Shown: one piece after another, positions 7,604 through 14,800 of the stretch | Layout: each line of letters opens with the position of its first letter | Position numbering within the stretch: position 1 is the stretch's first letter | DNA from: a virus | IMG/VR virus record: IMGVR_UViG_3300017971_000001 | Coordinates: 62,001-126,000 of that record | Direction: 5' to 3' (one strand) | DNA length: 64,000 bases | Notes under the pieces: model-generated | The model's input: only the letters and a program-made list of their open reading frames with translations | Database searches by the model: none | What the model was told of the DNA's origin: nothing | Translations under genes and position numbers: made by a program

Positions 7604-7779
7604 ACCCACGAGGAGCACGTCCAACCTGAGGACCGAAGGAGGCCGAGTCCGTAAACTCGATTCTGAGCCCTGCCGAACATGGTGATCTCGATTGGCCAGC
7701 GACCCGTCAGGTCCGCATTCCCGACCGACCGGAGCAATCCGCGACCGCGAGTCCACTTCCTCAGGCGCCTCCTCCTCAA
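7600..7779 (-). CDS. Mini-gene B14
   Basis: 59 residues from TTG (TTGA). Starts MRRRRLRKWTRGRGLLRSVG; ends VYGLGLLRSSGWTCSSWV. Found from the junction pattern. Confidence 0.65.
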   Translation of the reverse strand: MRRRRLRKWTRGRGLLRSVGNADLTGRWPIEITMFGRAQNRVYGLGLLRSSGWTCSSWV

Positions 7780-7943
7780 AACGGATCGAGTCCTAAGCCC
7801 CAGCTGAAGAAGTCGCCTCGGCCCTCAGGGCTTCTCATTCCGCTTCCTTGCGATCGGTGAAGGCCGAACGACCCGCCGAGCCTCAGTCCATACCCCATGA
7901 GCGCGGGGGTCAAGTTGGTCCGCAGGCGCCTGGATCGACTCAT
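7776..7943 (-). CDS. Mini-gene B13
   Basis: 55 residues from ATG. Starts MSRSRRLRTNLTPALMGYGL; then RLGGSFGLHRSQGSGM and a final FSWGLGLDPF. Confidence 0.65.
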   Translation of the reverse strand: MSRSRRLRTNLTPALMGYGLRLGGSFGLHRSQGSGMRSPEGRGDFFSWGLGLDPF

Positions 7944-8131
7944 GTTCGTCCTGACCAGAGGCCAACATTTCTGAACAGGCCCGATCCAAACGACGCCGTC
8001 TGACCCGTCCCCAGAGATCGGTTGAAGAGGAATGTGTATCCAGGCGTTGGGCAGCCCCAGCCGTGACCTAGCTTCAGCCCGAACCCGAAAAAGTCATAGC
8101 GCGCCGCTCCGCGACACCTCCTACGATTCAT
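7940..8131 (-). CDS. Mini-gene B12
   Basis: 63 residues from ATG. Starts MNRRRCRGAARYDFFGFGLK; core LGHGWGCPTPG, ending GSGLFRNVGLWSGRT. Overlaps B11 by 11 bases. Confidence 0.65.
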   Translation of the reverse strand: MNRRRCRGAARYDFFGFGLKLGHGWGCPTPGYTFLFNRSLGTGQTASFGSGLFRNVGLWSGRT

Positions 8132-8309
8132 TGAACAGGCCTCGAAAGCGGTGAGATCCAAAGCCCGAGACTCGACCCAGCCCGAGGCCGGCGGCGATTC
8201 GGACCAGAGTCCCGCCCCAGTTGGAGTAGGTGAAGCCCCATTCGCAGTGCGTGCCGGCGCCGAGGTTTCCCAGGCGTGCCGCGCCCTTATTTCTTCTCCG
8301 GCGCTTCAT
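8121..8309 (-). CDS. Mini-gene B11
   Basis: 62 residues from ATG. Starts MKRRRRNKGAARLGNLGAGT; then GGTLVRIAAGLGLGRVSGFG. One of few members ending in TAG. Confidence 0.65.
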   Translation of the reverse strand: MKRRRRNKGAARLGNLGAGTHCEWGFTYSNWGGTLVRIAAGLGLGRVSGFGSHRFRGLFNES

Positions 8310-8500
8310 TCTGATCCCTGGCCGCACCCGAGGTCGTGATCAAGTCCAATTCCGGAGTGAAAGCCGACTGCCCGCGAGGGGACCTCCATGCACCCAGACC
8401 CGAATCCCCAGGCTCTATCTCGTCCGTAGCCCATGGCGCAGTCGCGTCCGATACCTCCGGGCGACAGTGAGAACCGCGCCCGTCGTCGGCGATTCCTCAT
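8306..8500 (-). CDS. Mini-gene B10
   Basis: 64 residues from ATG. Starts MRNRRRRARFSLSPGGIGRD; core AMGYGRDRAWGFGSGC, ending LGCGQGSE. Confidence 0.7.
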   Translation of the reverse strand: MRNRRRRARFSLSPGGIGRDCAMGYGRDRAWGFGSGCMEVPSRAVGFHSGIGLDHDLGCGQGSE

Positions 8501-8694
8501 TGACCGCGCACCCCTCGCCCATAGTCGCAAAGCAGTCCGAGCCCGTAGAACGTTACCGTCGCCGCGACGCCCGGCGAGAGGGGAAGGCCTTCACCGAAGG
8601 CGACGCGAAGCCCAGTGGCTGCGTGGCGCCTCTGGCCGCGGCCTCTAATTGGCCCCCTGCAGACCACGACTTTTCGCCGGAGCCGCCGCGTCAA
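8497..8694 (-). CDS. Mini-gene B9
   Basis: 65 residues from TTG. Starts MTRRLRRKVVVCRGPIRGRG; ends TFYGLGLLCDYGRGVRGQ. Confidence 0.65.
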   Translation of the reverse strand: MTRRLRRKVVVCRGPIRGRGQRRHAATGLRVAFGEGLPLSPGVAATVTFYGLGLLCDYGRGVRGQ

Positions 8695-8918
8695 CTTTCG
8701 ATCCCCTCGCCGCGGTAGAAAGCCAGTCCGTATCCCCACCACACTTTCTTGGTGCCCCTTGAGACACTTCCTCCCCCGACCGCAATTCTGAAGGGCCCTT
8801 TGATCCCGCCGACTCCCCAGCACTTCCAGGACCCATACCCGCAACGCATTCCATGAATGGAGAATAGATCGTCGGTCTTGGTGAAGAGGCCGCCCTGCGC
8901 TCGCCGTCGTCTTTTCAT
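8691..8918 (-). CDS. Mini-gene B8
   Basis: 75 residues from ATG. Starts MKRRRRAQGGLFTKTDDLFS; core GYGSWKCWGVGGIKG, ending WWGYGLAFYRGEGIES. Confidence 0.7.
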   Translation of the reverse strand: MKRRRRAQGGLFTKTDDLFSIHGMRCGYGSWKCWGVGGIKGPFRIAVGGGSVSRGTKKVWWGYGLAFYRGEGIES

Positions 8919-9157
8919 GGAACAGGAATCTCGAAAGTTAGAGTGATCACGCGCGGAGGCGCGATCCCGTTCGCAATCAGGGTCATGGTCGTCGTGCAGC
9001 GCGCGTTCCCCTGGCCGTTGCCTGCGAAGTATCGCAGTCCGCTCGAACCAGGAGCGAACACAGGGAACTTGCTGAAGCCTAGGCCGACTCTGCGGAGCTC
9101 GAGCCCGAGCGCTCGGAAGTGCCAGCCGGAGTGAATGCGGCGTCGTCTGCGGTTCAT
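8915..9157 (-). CDS. Mini-gene B7
   Basis: 80 residues from ATG. Starts MNRRRRRIHSGWHFRALGLE; GLGFSKFPVF and YFAGNGQGN follow. The C-terminal 25 residues (Thr/Ile/Pro-rich) are atypical. Confidence 0.65.
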   Translation of the reverse strand: MNRRRRRIHSGWHFRALGLELRRVGLGFSKFPVFAPGSSGLRYFAGNGQGNARCTTTMTLIANGIAPPRVITLTFEIPVP

Positions 9158-9312
9158 GGGAGAACGTAGTCTCCGAATCCGTAGTAGCGCGTCGTCTTCC
9201 AGTCAATCAGGGACCCCTTCTCGGACAAGGCGTCCGCGACCGCTGCGGGGGAAGGGTCGCTCGGAACGTAAAAAGTGACGAGCGGGGACTCCGCAGCCGG
9301 CCTCGCAGTCAA
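9154..9312 (-). CDS. 52-residue ORF overlapping B6 out of frame
   Basis: TTG 9312 follows GGGAG; the peptide contains FYVPSDPSPAAVADALSEKG and ends YYGFGDYVLP. It is not a family member but has ordinary protein composition. Its stop, unlike that of B6, makes the ATGA junction with B7. It overlaps B6 by about 110 bases, so one of the two frames may be non-coding. Confidence 0.45.
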   Translation of the reverse strand: MTARPAAESPLVTFYVPSDPSPAAVADALSEKGSLIDWKTTRYYGFGDYVLP

Positions 9313-9439
9313 CTCCCGTTCCTTCAGACTCGCCCTGGCCCGATCCGTCGAAGCTCCTGAGGCCCAGGCCTATGTTTTCCCATAGCCCGTAGCCAGAGGT
9401 CGAATAGGTTGCGTCGAGCCGAACTCGCCGTCGCCTCAC
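9203..9439 (-). CDS. Mini-gene B6
   Basis: 78 residues from GTG (ATG three bases earlier is possible). Starts MRRRRVRLDATYSTSGYGLW; core ENIGLGLRSFDGSGQG. The last third (RHFLRSERPFPRSGRGR) is atypical and overlaps the ORF at 9154-9312. Confidence 0.6.
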   Translation of the reverse strand: MRRRRVRLDATYSTSGYGLWENIGLGLRSFDGSGQGESEGTGVDCEAGCGVPARHFLRSERPFPRSGRGRLVREGVPD

Positions 9440-9663
9440 CATGAGGAATCGCTCACGATCGCCATGCGGAGGTCAACGACACAGCGCTGAAGCCCGCAGC
9501 CCATAGAGAAAGCCCGAGAGGAACCAACAGCCCGCTCGGTGGACCTGCCCAAGAACCCGAGGCAGGTGTATTCCGCGTTCGACAGACCGCGGCCTAGTCC
9601 TTTGCCAATCCCAATGGACCAGCGCCTTTGGACCGCAGCAGCAATTCTGGATCTTCTCTTCAT
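9436..9663 (-). CDS. Mini-gene B5
   Basis: 75 residues from ATG. Starts MKRRSRIAAAVQRRWSIGIG; core KGLGRGLSNAEYTCLGFLGR. The C-terminal 25 residues are Val/Met/Asp-rich. Confidence 0.65.
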   Translation of the reverse strand: MKRRSRIAAAVQRRWSIGIGKGLGRGLSNAEYTCLGFLGRSTERAVGSSRAFSMGCGLQRCVVDLRMAIVSDSSW

Positions 9664-9869
9664 ATCGACCAACACGTTTCGCGCATAAGGCCCCGCCCGA
9701 TCATGGACTCGCAGCCCGAGCTCAACTCGTCGGGGAAAAAGCAGGCGCGTCCGAACGTCAACCCAAATAGACTCCCTCCCGACCCGAAGGAGCTTCGCTG
9801 GCCCGTGGCCGGCTCGAGCTTCCCGCCGCGGTAGTAGAAGAACGTGACCCGGCGCCTCTTGCGGCTCAC
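9660..9869 (-). CDS. Mini-gene B4
   Basis: 69 residues from GTG. Starts MSRKRRRVTFFYYRGGKLEP; then SSFGSGGSLFGLTFGRAC and GRGLMRETCWSI. Confidence 0.7.
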   Translation of the reverse strand: MSRKRRRVTFFYYRGGKLEPATGQRSSFGSGGSLFGLTFGRACFFPDELSSGCESMIGRGLMRETCWSI

Positions 9870-10033
9870 CATGCCCTCGACCGGCTGACGCCGACACCGG
9901 ACGATCTCATGGCCCCGCTGCCGATACATGACCTCATGAACAGACCATGAATTCGAAGTCCATGGCCATACGACGCCCTCAAGCCTCCGCCCGACGACTT
10001 TATGTGAATGAGGTGTCGCTTTCGACGAATCAT
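9866..10033 (-). CDS. Mini-gene B3
   Basis: 55 residues from ATG. Starts MIRRKRHLIHIKSSGGGLRA; core SYGHGLRIHG, then GSGAMRSSGVGVSRSRAW. Found from the junctions. Confidence 0.65.
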   Translation of the reverse strand: MIRRKRHLIHIKSSGGGLRASYGHGLRIHGLFMRSCIGSGAMRSSGVGVSRSRAW

Positions 10034-10236
10034 GGAATTTTGAGCCTGACCCTTCCTAGTCCGCAGTAGAGACCGGTGGCAATGCTGCGACCCAGGGCAA
10101 CGCCTGCTCGATTGGAAACAAAGAAAAAGGGGGTTCGTGTAACCCCTCTCCCAAAGACTCGGCTGCAGCCAAACCCAGACCCAAACCCAGACCCGCGGAG
10201 CCCGAGCGCGCCGCCCTTGTATCTTCGACGCCTCAT
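10030..10236 (-). CDS. Mini-gene B2
   Basis: 68 residues from ATG. Starts MRRRRYKGGALGLRGSGFGS, continuing GFGCSRVFGRGVTRT; ends GLYCGLGRVRLKIP. Confidence 0.7.
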   Translation of the reverse strand: MRRRRYKGGALGLRGSGFGSGFGCSRVFGRGVTRTPFFFVSNRAGVALGRSIATGLYCGLGRVRLKIP

Positions 10237-10439
10237 ACCGGAGTCCTCAGAGCCATGCCACTGCTCGACCTCCAGGCGCCGTGGCCAACCCTGGCACCGC
10301 AGCCGACTCCAGTGTGCGCGCAGCCCGAGAACCTCTTCAGGCCACGGCCGTTCAGGCCTCTGCCCCGGAGGCAATTGAGCCCCCAGCTGACGTTGAGCGC
10401 AGCGCGCGCCTCAATTCGGCTCCTCCTCCTGCGCCTCAC
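10233..10439 (-). CDS. Mini-gene B1
   Basis: 68 residues from GTG, first of the block. Starts MRRRRRSRIEARAALNVSWG; core GRGLNGRGLKRFSGC, then VGCGARVGHGAWRSS. Confidence 0.7.
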   Translation of the reverse strand: MRRRRRSRIEARAALNVSWGLNCLRGRGLNGRGLKRFSGCAHTGVGCGARVGHGAWRSSSGMALRTPV

Positions 10440-10444
10440 CTACC

Positions 10445-10639
10445 TCAGCGCTCCCAGCCGCTCCAGTCGCTCAGCGCCGCCTCGGCCGAGCACTCGCGGA
10501 TCCCGTCCTGGCGGCCCTGGTGGTGACCAGCACTCCAGGCGTCGTGGTAGGCCTCCACCAGGAGCTCCTTGTCTTCGATCTTTTCCCAGAGCTTGCACCA
10601 CGCCGGGTTGCTCTGGGCGACCTTCTCTACGTCCCTCAC
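10445..10639 (-). CDS. Hypothetical helical protein, 64 residues
   Basis: GTG 10639 overlaps the upstream stop. MRDVEKVAQSNPAWCKLWEK opens an acidic helical protein with GHHQGRQDGIRE near the end, a G-x3-G pattern like that of the small proteins at 30356-30750. Function unknown. Confidence 0.6.
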   Translation of the reverse strand: MRDVEKVAQSNPAWCKLWEKIEDKELLVEAYHDAWSAGHHQGRQDGIRECSAEAALSDWSGWER

Positions 10640-10848
10640 GTAACCTTCTCCTTGAAGTCCCTGACCGCTCCCCTCAGGGCGCTGAGTTCCCGCAGGGCGA
10701 GGTAGAGGTCCGACACGAAGTCGCGCTTGATCGCCTCCTCTTCCCAACGAGCCACGCGATCGTCCCAGTTCGACAGTCGCTCCCCGCTCAGCTTGACCAG
10801 GTATTCGAGCTCGGCGTCGTTGATCTTTCTTAGCTTGTGGTTACCCAC
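10636..10848 (-). CDS. Hypothetical coiled-coil protein, 70 residues
   Basis: Amphipathic helical protein (LEYLVKLSGERLSNWDDRVA; LRELSALRGAVRDFKEKVT). No Cys motif. Coupled by GTGA to the next gene. Confidence 0.6.
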   Translation of the reverse strand: MGNHKLRKINDAELEYLVKLSGERLSNWDDRVARWEEEAIKRDFVSDLYLALRELSALRGAVRDFKEKVT

Positions 10849-11017
10849 GCGGCCTCCAGAACTGAGGAGTGTAGTAGACGTAGTGCCCTTCGACGCAGAT
10901 CCAGAGCTTGCCGTTGAGCTCGCCGTCCACTTCGACGGCGTTCGGGCTCAGCCACGTCACCTTCTGTCCCTGCTCGGGCGCACGGGCGCTCGTCGCAATC
11001 CAACTACTCTTCGTCAT
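10841..11017 (-). CDS. DUF551-like small protein
   Basis: 58 residues from ATG 11017, overlapping the upstream gene by 14 bases. SSWIATSARAPEQGQKVTWL followed by a beta-rich middle and YYTPQFWRPRG resembles DUF551 proteins of phages (WIxxxxxxPExxxxV...WxPLP). The role of DUF551 is unknown. Assignment moderate. Confidence 0.5.
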   Translation of the reverse strand: MTKSSWIATSARAPEQGQKVTWLSPNAVEVDGELNGKLWICVEGHYVYYTPQFWRPRG

Positions 11018-11252
11018 GCCTCTCCTTGCCAATCTCCCACTGGCAGTCGTCGCAGATTCTGCGGCGCTTCCCGTCGTAGGTCATTCGGCGCGAGCAGTAT
11101 CGATCCGTGCAGACTGGATCCCCGCAACGGTAGCAGGTCGCTCTCGTCGATCCAGTCCCTTCGCCGATCGCACCGCCGAGGCCTCCGACTTGGATCCCAG
11201 CGGGGGCCTTGCACCCTCCGTTGCTGATCTTGCAGGAGCGGCGCTCCGTCAT
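11004..11252 (-). CDS. Small zinc-ribbon protein
   Basis: 82 residues. Cys pairs CYRCGDPVC, YCSRR and CDDC in the second half form a probable treble-clef or ribbon; the first half is Gly-rich (GIQVGGLGGAIGEGTG) but lacks the Arg block. Likely a metal-binding adaptor; partner unknown. Confidence 0.6.
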   Translation of the reverse strand: MTERRSCKISNGGCKAPAGIQVGGLGGAIGEGTGSTRATCYRCGDPVCTDRYCSRRMTYDGKRRRICDDCQWEIGKERHDEE

Positions 11253-11255
11253 GCC

Positions 11256-11462
11256 CTACCGCTCCTCGGCGATCACGTTCTCGACCTCGAGCGACGAGTC
11301 GCCGGCCTCGTCCGTGCAGCTGTAGCAGAAGCTGGGCCCGTCGATCAAGCCCTCTTCGTCGGCCTTCTCCTTGGCCTCCTCTTCACTGCTCGCGCGGACC
11401 GTGCCGACGAACTTGCAGCCCGAGAAGGTGACGTAGATCGAATACTCTTTCTCGTCGCTCAC
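11256..11462 (-). CDS. Hypothetical protein, 68 residues
   Basis: YSIYVTFSGCKFVGTVRASS then EEEAKEKADEEGL: a beta-beta-alpha arrangement seen in small phage proteins that carry a strand pair and a helix of 'EEEAxExA' type. Two Cys (YSC). Coupled to the upstream gene. Confidence 0.6.
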   Translation of the reverse strand: MSDEKEYSIYVTFSGCKFVGTVRASSEEEAKEKADEEGLIDGPSFCYSCTDEAGDSSLEVENVIAEER

Positions 11463-11737
11463 GCCCCGACTCCTTCCGCGGACTTCACGGAGCCGATCAA
11501 AGCGGCGAGACTGCCCTCGATCCCGGGCACGGCCTCGAGCGCACCCTTGACCGTCTCGTCCCAGCCATTGACGCGCTTCTCGATCTCACCCTCGAGCGCG
11601 AAAATGATCGGGTTCGGCAGGTCGCTGCCGATCTCGATCTTGGTGCGCCGAATGGCGATCGCCGTCAGGGCCTGCATGGCCTTGACCTTCTCCTGCTCAA
11701 GCGACGCCTCAGCGCGCCTGCGTTCCTGTTCGTTCAT
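11459..11737 (-). CDS. Hypothetical helical protein, 92 residues
   Basis: MNEQERRRAEASLEQEKVKA starts a coiled coil; the rest is Ala/Glu-rich helix. ATG 11737 overlaps the stop of mini-gene C6. Confidence 0.6.
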   Translation of the reverse strand: MNEQERRRAEASLEQEKVKAMQALTAIAIRRTKIEIGSDLPNPIIFALEGEIEKRVNGWDETVKGALEAVPGIEGSLAALIGSVKSAEGVGA

Positions 11738-11913
11738 TCTGATCTCCTGTAGCGAGAGATTCCCCGGAGGAGTCCATGCCCTCTCGAGAATCCCGTGGTG
11801 TTTCTTTGAAAGCCCCTAGACAGCCAAGGCCTCGGCCACGCTTTCCCGACTCTGAGCCCGACTCCGAATCGGAAGCCGCCTGCACCCGGAGCCCTTCTCC
11901 TTAGACGCCTCAC
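11734..11913 (-). CDS. Mini-gene C6
   Basis: 59 residues from GTG. Starts MRRLRRRAPGAGGFRFGVGL; ends GHGLLRGISRYRRSE. Found from the junctions. Confidence 0.65.
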   Translation of the reverse strand: MRRLRRRAPGAGGFRFGVGLRVGKAWPRPWLSRGFQRNTTGFSRGHGLLRGISRYRRSE

Positions 11914-12071
11914 CTGACGCCGTACCAGCCGGTGCCGAGATATCGACTTCGGAAGGATCCTACCGAATACCAGCGACCGAACCCCTGGCTGAACTCAAGG
12001 CCGAGGCCGTTTGCGTAATCGAGCCCGAAGCAAACCTCCTGGCAGACGCGTCCGTGGCGAATCCTCCTCAC
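11910..12071 (-). CDS. Mini-gene C5
   Basis: 53 residues from GTG. Starts MRRIRHGRVCQEVCFGLDYA; core NGLGLEFSQGFGRWYSVG, ending LGTGWYGVR. Confidence 0.7.
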   Translation of the reverse strand: MRRIRHGRVCQEVCFGLDYANGLGLEFSQGFGRWYSVGSFRSRYLGTGWYGVR

Positions 12072-12259
12072 CGATAGCCCCAAACATGGCCCTTGCTTCG
12101 ATAGCAACCGAGGCCATACGGTCTGCCGCCCCCGGCGCCCAAGCCAGAGAAGGCCCCGGACCCGAAGTGGTAGCCAACCCCAAACCCAACGAGCACGATC
12201 GATCGATACCTTCGAGGAAAAACGAACGACCTAGACCTCCTGTTTCGCAAACGATTCAA
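12068..12259 (-). CDS. Mini-gene C4
   Basis: 63 residues from TTG. Starts MNRLRNRRSRSFVFPRRYRS; core GFGVGYHFGSGAFSGLGAGG. Confidence 0.65.
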   Translation of the reverse strand: MNRLRNRRSRSFVFPRRYRSIVLVGFGVGYHFGSGAFSGLGAGGGRPYGLGCYRSKGHVWGYR

Positions 12260-12267
12260 TCAAGTCC

Positions 12268-12465
12268 TCAATACGGCGTGTAGTTGCCTTCGTCCCCTCG
12301 GCCCTGAGCCCTCTCTAGCCCAGTTCCCCTCCACCTCGGGTAACGGCCTTCTGGCCGACAGCCCCGCCCAGCAAAAACGCTGAGCAGGCCGCAGCCGAAG
12401 CCGAACATAAGCCCGCAGCAGATCGCGTCCGAAGAGGCATACGAGAACCTTTTCCTGCGCCTCAA
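12268..12465 (-). CDS. Mini-gene C3
   Basis: 65 residues from TTG. Starts MRRRKRFSYASSDAICCGLM, then FGFGCGLLSVFAGRGC. Three Cys in the first 26 residues. Confidence 0.7.
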   Translation of the reverse strand: MRRRKRFSYASSDAICCGLMFGFGCGLLSVFAGRGCRPEGRYPRWRGTGLERAQGRGDEGNYTPY

Positions 12466-12650
12466 GGAACGAGCCTTCCCAGCGCGTATCCGTTTTCCCT
12501 GTCGAGCCCGGTGCCGACCGAGACCGTGGGAAAGTAATGGCCGACGCCTCTAGCAAGGCCGATCGCTTTCCAGCAAGAGAATCGACTCAATCCGTACCCC
12601 TGCCACGTTGTCAAAATGCACACGCACGAAGGCCTTCGCCTGCGCCTCAC
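12462..12650 (-). CDS. Mini-gene C2
   Basis: 62 residues from GTG. Starts MRRRRRPSCVCILTTWQGYG; then GLARGVGHYFPTVSVGTGLD. Confidence 0.7.
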   Translation of the reverse strand: MRRRRRPSCVCILTTWQGYGLSRFSCWKAIGLARGVGHYFPTVSVGTGLDRENGYALGRLVP

Positions 12651-12844
12651 CGGAATGACTTTCCGCCCATGCCCCTGCCTAGACCTCTGCCCCGAAACGA
12701 CGTCACGAACGAGTGAGCATTGAGCAGGCCCATTCCGATCAGGTTCTTGACACCGGACCCAAAGGCTGCTTCGGTCCCGGACCCGTATCCGTGCCCGCTC
12801 GGGAAGTTGTTGAACCTCAGGCGCTTCCTCCCTGCCCTCAGCAC
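12647..12844 (-). CDS. Mini-gene C1
   Basis: 65 residues. The junction reads GTGCTGAGG: GTG 12844 is the canonical start, CTG 12841 would give the usual 4-base overlap. MLRAGRKRLRFNNFPSGHGY is a weaker Arg block; core GSGTEAAFGSGVKNLIGMGL, ending GRGLGRGMGGKSFR. Confidence 0.6.
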   Translation of the reverse strand: MLRAGRKRLRFNNFPSGHGYGSGTEAAFGSGVKNLIGMGLLNAHSFVTSFRGRGLGRGMGGKSFR

Positions 12845-13044
12845 GCTTCGCTCTCTCCGTCCATGACGTTGGGGTAGCCCAGCCTGCGGTGCTGCTCCTC
12901 GAGGTCATGAAGCGCCCTGTCGATTCGCTCAGCGTCCTTGACGGAGACGCCGTCGAAGGTTTTCGGGCTGTCCCCCATGCGCCAATGAAGAATCAAGTTC
13001 GAGGCGATCGCATGCGCAACCTTCTTCGCCTCGCGCCGGTTCAC
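12838..13044 (-). CDS. Hypothetical helical protein, 68 residues
   Basis: MNRREAKKVAHAIASNLILH begins an amphipathic helix; later RIDRALHDLEEQHRRLGYPN. Compact helical fold likely. Coupled on both sides. Confidence 0.6.
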   Translation of the reverse strand: MNRREAKKVAHAIASNLILHWRMGDSPKTFDGVSVKDAERIDRALHDLEEQHRRLGYPNVMDGESEAC

Positions 13045-13448
13045 GGAACGAGCTCAAGGATTTCGTCCACAGTGAACAGCTTGCACGCCGCCATGAGGTC
13101 TGCGACCTCGACTCGATCGCCGCTCTGATTGGCATAGAACTCAGGCTGATCGTCTTCAACTGGCTTCTTGTCGAGGAGTGCCTCGAGCGTCTGGTTCATT
13201 CCCGCCAGGAGCTCGAGGAGGTGCGCGCTGTCCCAGCTGCCCTTGTCGGCGACCTCCTCCACCGAGGGAAGGTCTAGGCCCGCCGGAACGCGGCCGTTCA
13301 TGTGATAGCCGCGCTCCGCGAGCGCCTTGACCAGCTTGTAGTGAGCGTTCCTGCTGACCTGCTTGTTCTTGGAGTAGATCGCCGGAATGAATTGGACTCG
13401 GGCCTCGGCGATCTCGTAGGTCCCGTCGTCGCAGCGGATCATGGTCAT
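13041..13448 (-). CDS. Hypothetical protein, 135 residues
   Basis: ATG 13448 overlaps the upstream stop. The N-terminal half (YEIAEARVQFIPAIYSKNKQ; NAHYKLVKALAERGYHMNGR) could be a small winged or Arc-like DNA-binding unit; the C-terminus is acidic and helical (LFTVDEILELVP). No confident family. Confidence 0.6.
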   Translation of the reverse strand: MTMIRCDDGTYEIAEARVQFIPAIYSKNKQVSRNAHYKLVKALAERGYHMNGRVPAGLDLPSVEEVADKGSWDSAHLLELLAGMNQTLEALLDKKPVEDDQPEFYANQSGDRVEVADLMAACKLFTVDEILELVP

Positions 13449-13882
13449 GCCTCGGACCCCTCGGTGACCACGTCGTTCTCGCTGACCTCGTGCTCCTGGA
13501 CGTCGACCGCGATCCACCAGTTCGGGTGAATGCTCTTCTCCTCGAAGAAATCCATGACCGTCTTCTGGATCCGGTCAGCGAGCTCGTCGTCGAGCTTGCG
13601 GGAGTCACCTCCCTTGTAGCCAGGGGGCCAGTATTCGGACCAGTCTCCGCCGCCGTAGTCGTGGTCGTAGAGGGCCTCTCCGATCTGCTCGAAGGGAGAG
13701 CAGGGCCGCAGGCAGGACGAGAGGTCTTCGAGCGTCACCTGCTTGACACGCGCCGTGAAGAACCGCTCACCCCCTTCGAGGTCCATGCCCACCTTGAAGT
13801 CCTCGATCGCCTCTTCCCGACTGTCGTAGAAGGTGCTCGACCAGACCTCTTCGTTCTGACTGGCTGCGTATTGTTCGCTCAT
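13445..13882 (-). CDS. Hypothetical acidic protein, 145 residues
   Basis: MSEQYAASQNEEVWSSTFYD then a YDSREEAIEDFKVGMDLEGG segment typical of phage proteins of unknown role; GDWSEYWPPGYKGG mid-protein. No catalytic motif seen. Confidence 0.65.
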   Translation of the reverse strand: MSEQYAASQNEEVWSSTFYDSREEAIEDFKVGMDLEGGERFFTARVKQVTLEDLSSCLRPCSPFEQIGEALYDHDYGGGDWSEYWPPGYKGGDSRKLDDELADRIQKTVMDFFEEKSIHPNWWIAVDVQEHEVSENDVVTEGSEA

Positions 13883-14112
13883 GGGATCAGCCTTACCTCT
13901 CCACGCTTCTGATCGATCGCCTTCTTCGTGCAGTCCGGGCAGAGATCTTCCGTCCGGTCGTAATGAGGGAAAGAGCCCCAGCCGCCCGAGGTGCAGTGAC
14001 TCCAGCCCTTAGGCGGCATAGCGCCGGCAAGAGCCGAGCAGAACGTGTAGGGCTCAGACCGGTGGTGACACCAGTCGCAGGTCGCGACCACCGTTTTGAT
14101 TTCTTTGATCAT
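13879..14112 (-). CDS. Small zinc-binding protein
   Basis: 77 residues. CDWCHHRS near the N-terminus and LCPDCTKKA near the C-terminus form a two-knuckle zinc ribbon around a Trp/His-rich loop. One of a run of ten small Cys-rich genes between 13.8 and 16.7 kb. Confidence 0.65.
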   Translation of the reverse strand: MIKEIKTVVATCDWCHHRSEPYTFCSALAGAMPPKGWSHCTSGGWGSFPHYDRTEDLCPDCTKKAIDQKRGEVRLIP

Positions 14113-14388
14113 TCAACTTTCCAGCAAAACGCCGTCAGGGCAGCCGCCTTCTTCCTTGGAACACACTTCACCGGCGCCGCCTTGGTAGTCGAACAAGTCC
14201 CCGTCCACGAAGGGGCGCTTGCACGTCGCGCACCTCCCAACCCGGAGGAACAGGGTGTCCAGGCGGTGATCGCACGCGACGACGATCCGATCGTCCTCAG
14301 GACAGACGCAGCGAGCTCCGCCGCAGTTAGCACAGTACACGCCCTTGTTTTCACAGCGGACGCAGGCCCAGCCCTTCTTGATCTTCAC
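14113..14388 (-). CDS. Small multi-CxxC zinc protein
   Basis: 91 residues from GTG 14388 (GTGA with the upstream gene). CVRCENKGVYCANCGGARCV and CATCKRPF, CSKEEGGC follow one another, enough for two zinc sites. Rubredoxin- or DnaJ-type knuckles in form; function unknown. Confidence 0.65.
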   Translation of the reverse strand: MKIKKGWACVRCENKGVYCANCGGARCVCPEDDRIVVACDHRLDTLFLRVGRCATCKRPFVDGDLFDYQGGAGEVCSKEEGGCPDGVLLES

Positions 14389-14585
14389 GAGCGCTGCTCT
14401 AGCTGGGCCAGGTCCCAGAGCGTCAAGTGGTGGTCGGACCGATCGCGCTCGCGACAGAGCTCGGGCAGCACGCGCCCAGACCCGTCTCGGGGGCACGCGC
14501 CGCAGGTTCCCCAGCAGCCGTTGCGGGACAGCTGGCTGAGCGCCGACCGGATCTTCCCGCTGGGGCGAGTCCAGGGCTCACTCAC
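14385..14585 (-). CDS. Hypothetical protein, 66 residues
   Basis: From GTG 14585 (GTGA). MSEPWTRPSGKIRSALSQLS with CWGTCGAC near the middle, then a helical acidic tail ending WDLAQLEQRS. Confidence 0.6.
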   Translation of the reverse strand: MSEPWTRPSGKIRSALSQLSRNGCWGTCGACPRDGSGRVLPELCRERDRSDHHLTLWDLAQLEQRS

Positions 14586-14800
14586 GATTCCTCCTTCTTC
14601 GGCCTGGGCTTCTTGCTGTCCTTGTAGTCCGTGCAGTAGAAGCCCGAGCCCTTGAAGATCACGCCTCCGCCCGACCCAATCAGCCGCCGAAGTTCGTGCT
14701 CGCTGCACTCCGTGCATTCCGTCAGCGGGTCAGAGCTCATGGGCTGGAAGTGATCAAAGCGGTGACCGCAGTTTCTGCAGACGTAGTCATAGGTCGGCAC
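14582..14800 (-). CDS. FmdB-type zinc ribbon protein
   Basis: 72 residues from GTG 14800. MPTYDYVCRNCGHRFDHFQP with a second pair CTECSEHE and LIGSGGGVIFKGSGFYCTDY is the FmdB/CxxC_CxxC_SSSS regulatory-protein signature, including the characteristic GSGFYxTDY end. FmdB-type proteins are small putative regulators; exact role unknown. Overlaps the upstream membrane peptide by 14 bases. Confidence 0.8.
   Translation of the reverse strand: MPTYDYVCRNCGHRFDHFQPMSSDPLTECTECSEHELRRLIGSGGGVIFKGSGFYCTDYKDSKKPRPKKEES

Larger units (their letters stand above)
6900..10439 (-). other. Block B: 17 chained Arg4-Gly mini-genes
   Basis: The longest leftward block. Two short ORFs that are not family members sit in it: a 12-codon ORF at 7085-7123 that keeps the stop/start chain intact, and a 52-codon ORF at 9154-9312. 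Junctions are NTGA except B1 (5-base gap from the gene before), B11/B12 (11-base overlap, TAG stop) and B15/B16 (10-base gap, apparent CTG start). Confidence 0.8.
11734..12844 (-). other. Block C: 6 chained Arg4-Gly mini-genes
   Basis: Coupled upstream to the gene at 12838-13044 and downstream to 11459-11737. Junctions are NTGA except C3/C4, where an 8-base gap contains a second TGA. Confidence 0.8.
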
